Both the position numbers and the translations under genes were made by a program. Under the pieces are notes generated by a model. That model searched no databases. It was not told where the DNA came from and saw only the letters and a program-made list of their open reading frames with translations. This document shows, piece after piece, positions 59,429-64,000 of a stretch of 64,000 nucleotides of DNA. The stretch is from Schaalia sp. ZJ405. GTDB taxonomy: Bacteria; Actinomycetota; Actinomycetes; Actinomycetales; Actinomycetaceae. Each line of letters opens with the position of its first letter. Positions within the stretch are counted from its first letter, which is position 1. The stretch lies in contig NZ_CP064952.1 of assembly GCF_011038885.2 (NCBI RefSeq), positions 186,001-250,000 on the forward strand, in the 5' to 3' direction.

Positions 59429-59459
59429 TCAGATGCTCTATCCATTGAGCTACGAGCGC
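59387..59459 (-). tRNA. tRNA-Arg (anticodon ACG)
   Basis: The minus-strand cloverleaf has acceptor arms GCGCTCG and CGAGCGC, D-arm AGCTCAATGGATAGAGC, anticodon stem CTGA/TCAG-type with loop CTACGGA (ACG at 59424-59426, A34 expected to be converted to inosine by TadA) and TPsiC arm GGTTCGAGT. The discriminator is G; CCA is not encoded. tadA begins at 63865. Confidence 0.96.
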
Positions 59460-59826
59460 ATCGCCGTTTGGCTGATGAATACTTTACGCGTGTCAGGAGC
59501 AAATGAGCAAAACGAGATCATAGGCGATCCGTCACACCGGCTACTGTCGTTGAAAAAACATAGACGTTCTGTCAACCAGGGGTGTTGAGGGACTAACCGG
59601 GAGAGTGAAGCGGCCTGTTCCCCAGTCCAAACCGTGTGCACCTCAGACCTGTGCGAGGCAGTCGCAAACGAGCAGGTGGCCACGATTTGAGGCAATGTAA
59701 CACGAAATTTGGGGCACTCTCATGCGCAACTTATGCTTGGGATGCTTGTGTCCCACACCGACACTTCCCACACGGGAACGGTCCTGCCACAAGTCCACGC
59801 ATATCCGAAAACTCACGGAGAACGAC
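59460..59826. other. Stretch without a gene between tRNA-Arg and metN
   Basis: It should hold the tRNA-Arg promoter (near 59470-59510, read leftward) and the metN promoter. I looked for a SAM riboswitch (SAM-I/SAM-IV type) and saw none. Open frames here on the plus strand partly read the tRNA antisense and are not real. Confidence 0.5.
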
Positions 59827-60819
59827 ATGATTGACCTTCAGGGGGTCCGTAAGGTCTACCCCGTCAAAGGCGGCAACGAGGTCGTCGCCCTCGATAATGT
59901 GACGCTGCATGTCGAGCGCGGCTCCATTCACGGAATCGTCGGGCAGTCCGGCGCAGGCAAGTCGACACTCATTCGGTGCCTCACTGCCCTTGAACAACCA
60001 ACGGACGGATCGATCATCGTTGACGGACTCGACCTCGCCCGCCTTCGAGGGCAAGAATTGCGCGAAGCACGCCGAAGAATCGGCATGGTTTTCCAATCCG
60101 CTAACCTGCTCGACGCTCGCACCGCAGCTGAGAACATCGGCTACCCACTCAGACTTGCGGGAGTAAAGACCGAGCAACGCAGTGCGCGTGTCAACGAACT
60201 CCTTGAGCTTGTCGGTCTTGCAGGACGCGGTGACTCCTACCCGTCCCAGCTATCGGGCGGTCAACGTCAACGCGTCGGAATCGCCCGAGCGCTCGCGGAC
60301 CAGCCGAAAGTTCTCCTGTGCGATGAGCCAACGAGCGCCCTCGACACAGAATCGACCCGTCAGATTCTGTCGCTCATCCGCGAGGTCCGCGAGGTCGCCG
60401 GGGTGACGGTTGTTGTCATCACCCACGAAATGGCCGTTGTTCGCGAGATCTGCGATTCGGTGACCTTGCTCGGCCACGGAAAAGTCATCCAGTCAGGAAC
60501 GGTTGAAGAGGTCGTTGAAGACCCGACCAGTCCTCTCGCAAAAGAACTCGTCCCCGCGCCGTCTGTTGACGACGCCGACATGCGCCCGGACACCACTCTG
60601 CTCGACGTCATCTTCACGTCACATCCGGGTGTGCCCACGGGCGCGACGGTCCTGAGTCTGGCCGCTTCAATGGGCGCTGACGTGACCGCTGGAACTTTCG
60701 AATCGATCGGAACGACGCAGGTTGGGCGGCTCGCATTGTCGGTCCCGAGCTATCACACAGACAACATCATTTCCCAGTTGCGCGACAACAAGATCCACGC
60801 CGAGGTGAGGCACTCGTGA
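59827..60819 (+). CDS. metN: Methionine ABC importer ATP-binding protein
   Basis: The 330-residue protein starts MIDLQGVRKVYPVKGGNEVVALDNVTLHVERG and has Walker A GQSGAGKSTLIRC, Q-loop GMVFQSANLL, signature LSGGQRQRVGIARAL, Walker B VLLCDEPTSALD and switch HEMAVV. A C-terminal NIL-type regulatory domain (about 255-330) is the methionine-binding site for trans-inhibition known in MetN. ATG 59827 has GGAG eight bases upstream; earlier codons are not protein-like. It overlaps metI by four bases. Confidence 0.96.
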   Translation: MIDLQGVRKVYPVKGGNEVVALDNVTLHVERGSIHGIVGQSGAGKSTLIRCLTALEQPTDGSIIVDGLDLARLRGQELREARRRIGMVFQSANLLDARTAAENIGYPLRLAGVKTEQRSARVNELLELVGLAGRGDSYPSQLSGGQRQRVGIARALADQPKVLLCDEPTSALDTESTRQILSLIREVREVAGVTVVVITHEMAVVREICDSVTLLGHGKVIQSGTVEEVVEDPTSPLAKELVPAPSVDDADMRPDTTLLDVIFTSHPGVPTGATVLSLAASMGADVTAGTFESIGTTQVGRLALSVPSYHTDNIISQLRDNKIHAEVRHS

Positions 60820-61634
60820 TCGCAATGGACACACTTTTCGCTACGGCGCCCCGAATTTCTCACACGCTGGTGCACCCCGCGTCCGCCCTCGTTCATCACA
60901 ATGAGACACTGACGCAGGTGAGCACCACATTGACGACCCTCCTTGGAACCGGCAAAGGGGACCCAACGTGGTTGGATAACCCGGCGCTCACCAAGCAGTT
61001 CGTCCCCGCGATCTACGAAACCCTACTCATGCTGGGCTTCTCCACCTTCTTCACGGTACTCATCGGTCTGCCCCTCGGTTTGCTACTGGTGTACACGGGA
61101 AAGACAGGGCTGACACCGAATCGCCCGGTCTACGAGGCACTGAGCCTCATCGTCAACGTCGTCCGATCATTCCCCTTCATCATCGGAATCATCGTTCTCA
61201 TCCCATTAACTCGTCTCATCATTGGCAAAGCACTGGGCTGGGAAGCAACGGTTTTCCCCCTGACCGTCCTCGCGGTGCCATTTTTTGCCAGGCTCGTCGA
61301 ATCAAATGTCCTCGCGGTGGATTCGGGCAAAATCGAAGCCGCCCAAATGATGGGCGCCTCGAACCTGCAGATCTGCTGGGGTGTGTACGTGCGCGAAGCG
61401 CTGCCGACGATCATTCAGTCAGTGACGACTCTGGCGATCACACTCATCGGCTACACGGCGATGGCGGGCGTCGTCGGCGGTGGCGGCCTGGGCCAGATGG
61501 CGATCAACTACGGCTACAACCGGTGGCAATACGACGTCATGGTGTCGACGATCGTCGTCATCATCCTCATTGTTCAGATCGTGCAAATGATCGGTGACCT
61601 GATTGCACGGGCCGTCGACCATACGCGCGGCTAA
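60816..61634 (+). CDS. metI: Methionine ABC importer permease
   Basis: The 272-residue protein has five membrane segments in its second part and the MetI coupling region ESNVLAVDSGKIEAAQMMGASNLQICWGVYVREALPTII, then GYTAMAGVVGGGGLGQMAINYGYNRWQYDVM. About 60 N-terminal residues before TM1 are longer than in E. coli MetI (217 residues) and may include a mis-set start, although the ATGA-type overlap with metN supports it. The C-terminus (RAVDHTRG) lies in the first copy of a 22-bp tandem duplication. Confidence 0.93.
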   Translation: MIAMDTLFATAPRISHTLVHPASALVHHNETLTQVSTTLTTLLGTGKGDPTWLDNPALTKQFVPAIYETLLMLGFSTFFTVLIGLPLGLLLVYTGKTGLTPNRPVYEALSLIVNVVRSFPFIIGIIVLIPLTRLIIGKALGWEATVFPLTVLAVPFFARLVESNVLAVDSGKIEAAQMMGASNLQICWGVYVREALPTIIQSVTTLAITLIGYTAMAGVVGGGGLGQMAINYGYNRWQYDVMVSTIVVIILIVQIVQMIGDLIARAVDHTRG

Positions 61635-61655
61635 TGTCGACCATACGCGCGGCTA
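61614..61655 (+). repeat. 22-bp tandem duplication over the metI stop codon
   Basis: GTCGACCATACGCGCGGCTA is at 61614-61633 and again at 61636-61655. The first copy ends in the TAA of metI; the second supplies a TAG in the same sequence context. It is immediately followed by a GCGCGC-TTCG-type hairpin. Confidence 0.85.
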
Positions 61656-61702
61656 GCGCGCTTCGCGGCGCGTGTTACACAGTCCTGAAATCTGCACCTC
61701 TC

Positions 61703-61760
61703 GTGGGATGAGTGCGCGAAGCGTCGCATGATAGGTACATGACGTCGCGTCGCATCCCAC
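61703..61760 (+). promoter_or_regulatory. Stem-loop in the metI-metQ intergenic region
   Basis: GTGGGATG (61703-61710) and CATCCCAC (61753-61760) pair perfectly, with inner CGCGA/TCGCG. An alternative pairing of TGAGTGCG (61709) with CGCACTCA (61768-61775) uses overlapping bases, so two exclusive folds are possible, as in a switch or attenuator. No known riboswitch consensus was seen. Confidence 0.4.
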
Positions 61761-61871
61761 TCTGGGACGCACTCACCGCGCGGCGACGATCCCGATGGGT
61801 GTTCATTGAATCCCCAAAGGGACAACCAATCCAACCGGCTTTCGGGCCGGACACACAGAAGAGGAAAACCC

Positions 61872-62729
61872 ATGCGTTCCATTCGTTCCATCCAGACGGC
61901 TGTTGCGGCCGTTGCTGCTGCGTCCGTCATCGCGCTTGCCGGCTGCTCCGGATCCTCAGGTGACACCCCCGCCAAAGGTGCAGACTCCTCAGGGGCCGAG
62001 GCCGGCGCTGTCACACTCAAAGTTGGCGCATCGCCCTCGCCGCACGCGAAGATCCTCCAGTTTGTCAAGGACAACCTGGCGGCCGACGCCGGCCTGAACC
62101 TCGAAATCGTTGAATACACCGACTACATTCAGCCCAACACCGCGCTCAATGACGGTGACCTCGATGCCAACTACTTCCAGACCGTTCCCTACCTTGAGTT
62201 GCAGGAAAAGGAAAACGGGTACGAGTTCGAGGCCGGTGCAGGTATTCACCTTGAACCGCTGGGAGTTTTCTCCTCAAAGATCAAGTCTCTTGACGAACTC
62301 CCCGCTGGCGGAGAAATCGGGATCATCTCCGACGCTTCCAACCAGTCGCGCGCCCTGGCTCTGCTGGCAAAAGAAGGCCTCGTTGAACTTCCGGCCGATG
62401 GCACTGAGGCAAATGTCAACAATGTGAAGATCCTCAAGGACTTTACGTTCCGCGAGGTCGAGGGCCCGCAGCTGGTGCGTTCCCTTGAGGACGTCGACGC
62501 GGCCGTTATCAACGGCAACTTCGCTCAGGAAGGCGGTCTCAGCCTGGCCAAGGACGCGATCGTTGTTGAGTCGCCTGAGAACAACCCGGCTGTCAACGTC
62601 CTCGTGTGGAAGACGGGTGGAGAAAACGTGGATGCGGTGAAGAAGCTTGATGAGCTGCTTCGCTCAGACGAAGTGAAGAAGTACATCGAAGAGACGTGGA
62701 CAGACGGCTCGGTCATCGCCGCGTTCTGA
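61872..62729 (+). CDS. metQ: Methionine-binding lipoprotein
   Basis: The 285-residue protein has a lipoprotein signal (MRSIRSIQTAVAAVAAASVIALAGCSGSS, lipobox LAGC) and the NlpA/MetQ fold: VTLKVGASPSPHAKILQFVKDNL, EYTDYIQPNTALNDGDLDANYFQTVPYLE, GIHLEPLGVFSSKIKSLDELPAGGEIGIISDASNQSRALALLAKEGL and AAVINGNFAQEGGL. AGAGGA precedes ATG 61872. It captures methionine for MetNI; being last in the run after a structured intergenic region, its level may be set separately. Confidence 0.95.
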   Translation: MRSIRSIQTAVAAVAAASVIALAGCSGSSGDTPAKGADSSGAEAGAVTLKVGASPSPHAKILQFVKDNLAADAGLNLEIVEYTDYIQPNTALNDGDLDANYFQTVPYLELQEKENGYEFEAGAGIHLEPLGVFSSKIKSLDELPAGGEIGIISDASNQSRALALLAKEGLVELPADGTEANVNNVKILKDFTFREVEGPQLVRSLEDVDAAVINGNFAQEGGLSLAKDAIVVESPENNPAVNVLVWKTGGENVDAVKKLDELLRSDEVKKYIEETWTDGSVIAAF

Positions 62730-62928
62730 TTCGGCCCAGTCGTCCTCGTCCCTCCTCGAAGACCCGCGTTGTGTGCTGCTCTCACCAAATGGTGAGGCTA
62801 TCCCCAGGGAATTCACTGAGAACGCCAGTATCTTCAATCATCGGCGTGGATGTCGGTCATGCAGGAAGGACGATGATGCGCCGGAGTTCAGCGTCAATCA
62901 CGCAGAGAACCGCTCGCTGAACACAACA

Positions 62929-62970
62929 AAGCCCTTGTGAGGTTGTCGGTCAACAACCCCACAAGGGCTT
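62929..62970. terminator. Bidirectional terminator between metQ and upp
   Basis: AAGCCCTTGTG and CACAAGGGCTT, extended by GGTTGT/ACAACC, give a long stem with T-containing tails on both strands (TTGTTTG; TTGTTG). Confidence 0.88.
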
Positions 62971-63026
62971 GTTTGTGTCACGGGAGTGAAGGTATCGCGG
63001 CCGTTCTGCCGCGTTCGTTCCTGACC

Positions 63027-63665
63027 TCAGTCGACGATTCCGTAGAGACGATCCCCGGCGTCGCCCAAGCCCGGGACAATGTAGGATTTCTCGTTGAGTT
63101 TCTCGTCAACGGCCGCAACGAACACGGACACGTCTGCGCGATCACCGATTGAACGCTCAAGTTCCTCAATGCCCTCTGGAGCTGCGAGCAAGCACACGCA
63201 GGTGACATCGCGTGCGCCGCGTTCGAGCAGGTAATTCGTGGCCGCGACCATCGTGTGTCCGGTTGCGAGCATCGGATCGAGGATGAAGCACTGGCGTCCC
63301 GACAAATTGTCTGGCAAACGGTTCGCATAGGTTTCAATTTCAAGGGTTTCGTCGTCGCGACGCATTCCGAGGAAGCCGACCTCAGCAGTTGGCAGCAGAC
63401 GCGTCATCCCCTCAAGCATCCCCAGTCCAGCACGAAGCACAGGAACAACGATCGGGCGCGGTTCAGCGATTTTCTTCCCAACCGTCGGCGCGACAGGAGT
63501 GTTAATCGCCGTATCAGAAACAGCAACCTCGCGTGTTGCCTCGTAAGCCAGCAGCGTGACCAGTTCGTCGACGAGCTGGCGGAACGTTGCCGACGGGGTA
63601 TTGCGGTCGCGAAGAACCGTGAGCTTGTGTGCGATAAGCGGGTGATCAGCAATAAGTAGACGCAT
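63027..63665 (-). CDS. upp: Uracil phosphoribosyltransferase
   Basis: The 212-residue enzyme makes UMP from uracil and PRPP. It starts [20 protein letters not shown] and shows [28 protein letters not shown], the PRPP-binding motif [14 protein letters not shown] and the C-terminal [15 protein letters not shown], all typical of UPRTase. Length is normal. It uses uracil imported by the NCS2 permease at 48485. It is divergent from tadA, and an inverted pair of the GACGAGGACG motif lies in its upstream region (63706-63731). Confidence 0.97.
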   Translation of the reverse strand: MRLLIADHPLIAHKLTVLRDRNTPSATFRQLVDELVTLLAYEATREVAVSDTAINTPVAPTVGKKIAEPRPIVVPVLRAGLGMLEGMTRLLPTAEVGFLGMRRDDETLEIETYANRLPDNLSGRQCFILDPMLATGHTMVAATNYLLERGARDVTCVCLLAAPEGIEELERSIGDRADVSVFVAAVDEKLNEKSYIVPGLGDAGDRLYGIVD

Positions 63666-63705
63666 GGTGTAAGGCTAACGCGTTTTCGCCCCCAGCGTGC
63701 CTATT

Positions 63706-63731
63706 GACGAGGACGGACGCGCGTCCTCGTC
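63706..63731. repeat. Inverted pair of the GACGAGGACG motif upstream of upp and tadA
   Basis: GACGAGGAC (63706-63714) and GTCCTCGTC (63723-63731) pair perfectly over 9 bp in the divergent upp-tadA space. Here it cannot be a terminator for a convergent pair, so the structure has another reason or none. Confidence 0.7.
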
Positions 63732-63864
63732 CCTCTCCCTCACCCGTTAACGGATGGTCAGTGGGAAGCGGCACGCGATCGAACTCCCGGAAGCACTTTG
63801 AGGCAGAGGAAGTGAGGAAGGAATCCCCTCACACGTGACGGTGAATTTTCGTTACCCTAGTCAC

Positions 63865-64000
63865 GTGACAAACATTGAGCTGTACCGTGAAGCAATGAGT
63901 CGAGCCCTGTTCCTGGCGAATCGGGCGCGCGAGTTCGGCGACGTCCCCGTAGGAGCGGTCGTCATTGATTCGCTCGGTCGGATCATCGGACGTGGGTGGA
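63865..64000 (+). CDS. tadA: tRNA-specific adenosine deaminase, N-terminal part only
   Basis: The frame from GTG 63865 to the window end reads VTNIELYREAMSRALFLANRA, then REFGDVPVGAVVIDSLGRIIGRGW. GDVPVGAVVI and GRGW match the start of TadA/cytidine-deaminase-type enzymes just before the zinc-binding HAE motif, which lies beyond the edge. TadA converts A34 of tRNA-Arg(ACG), a gene present in this window, to inosine. An ATG at 63895 is a possible later start. About 45 codons are present. Confidence 0.85.
   Translation, partial: MTNIELYREAMSRALFLANRAREFGDVPVGAVVIDSLGRIIGRGW

Noticed and set aside
59124..59588. Plus-strand open frame of 154 codons
   Set aside because: Its middle (TPNLLIRSQMLYPLSYE) is the well-known translation of tRNA antisense sequence; it overlaps the XRE gene in another frame.
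59460..59826. SAM riboswitch before metN
   Set aside because: No SAM-I or SAM-IV core was found by eye; regulation of metNIQ remains open.

Overview
The window looks like a chromosomal segment of a high-G+C Gram-positive bacterium of the Actinomycetaceae (Actinomyces/Schaalia type). The reasons are the base composition, frequent GTG starts, the class Ib ribonucleotide reductase set, large actinobacterial HrpA and LppM-type proteins, and tRNA genes without an encoded CCA. This assignment is inference; no rRNA or marker gene comparison was possible.

Layout. 0-5.5 kb: an ABC-class ATPase cut by the left edge, then nrdH-nrdI-nrdE on the minus strand behind tandem NrdR-type boxes and a cluster of DnaA-box-like sites. 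5.6-20.5 kb: housekeeping genes (L-serine dehydratase, MTA/SAH nucleosidase, low-molecular-weight tyrosine phosphatase, a P-loop kinase, SprT-like protease, a 1789-residue HrpA helicase, a PfkB kinase, a hydrolase, a YtxH protein, a ferritin-VIT1 fusion and a TRIC channel). 20.7-28 kb: an amino-acid permease, two repeat arrays placed just before a Fic gene, an HNH nuclease and a domain-swapped GH3 glycosidase. 28-36 kb: a sugar/polyol cluster with the gene content of the E. coli ygc locus (MFS, GlpP-type antiterminator, MFS, SDR, FAD oxidase, FGGY kinase). It has a clear promoter, leader hairpin and intrinsic terminator ahead of its first transport gene. 36-42 kb: a two-component system with an LppM lipoprotein and an ABC-2 exporter, then an EcsC protein. 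42-50 kb: a peptide ABC importer and a uracil/xanthine permease. 50-58 kb: a degenerate glutamine-amidotransferase-fold protein, tRNA-Ser, an intact IS256/IS1249-type element with 8-bp target duplication, an Old Yellow Enzyme, SRP RNA, an aldo-keto reductase, a crcB pair (one frameshifted) and gluQ. 58-59.5 kb: a small accessory island (operator-promoter, 35-residue membrane peptide, excisionase-like HTH, a second copy of the 73-bp repeat, an XRE gene running into tRNA-Arg). 59.8-64 kb: metNIQ, upp and the start of tadA.

The most interesting signals are not ordinary genes. (1) A short motif, GACGAGGACG, occurs about 65 times by hand count, in both orientations, in intergenic inverted pairs and in permissive linkers of proteins. 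(2) Four 29-bp palindromic units repeat with an exact 41-bp period in front of fic. (3) A 73-bp-period palindromic repeat family occurs at two distant loci, each near a regulatory or toxin-like gene. (4) The ygc-like operon appears to be governed by a GlpP-family protein through transcription antitermination.
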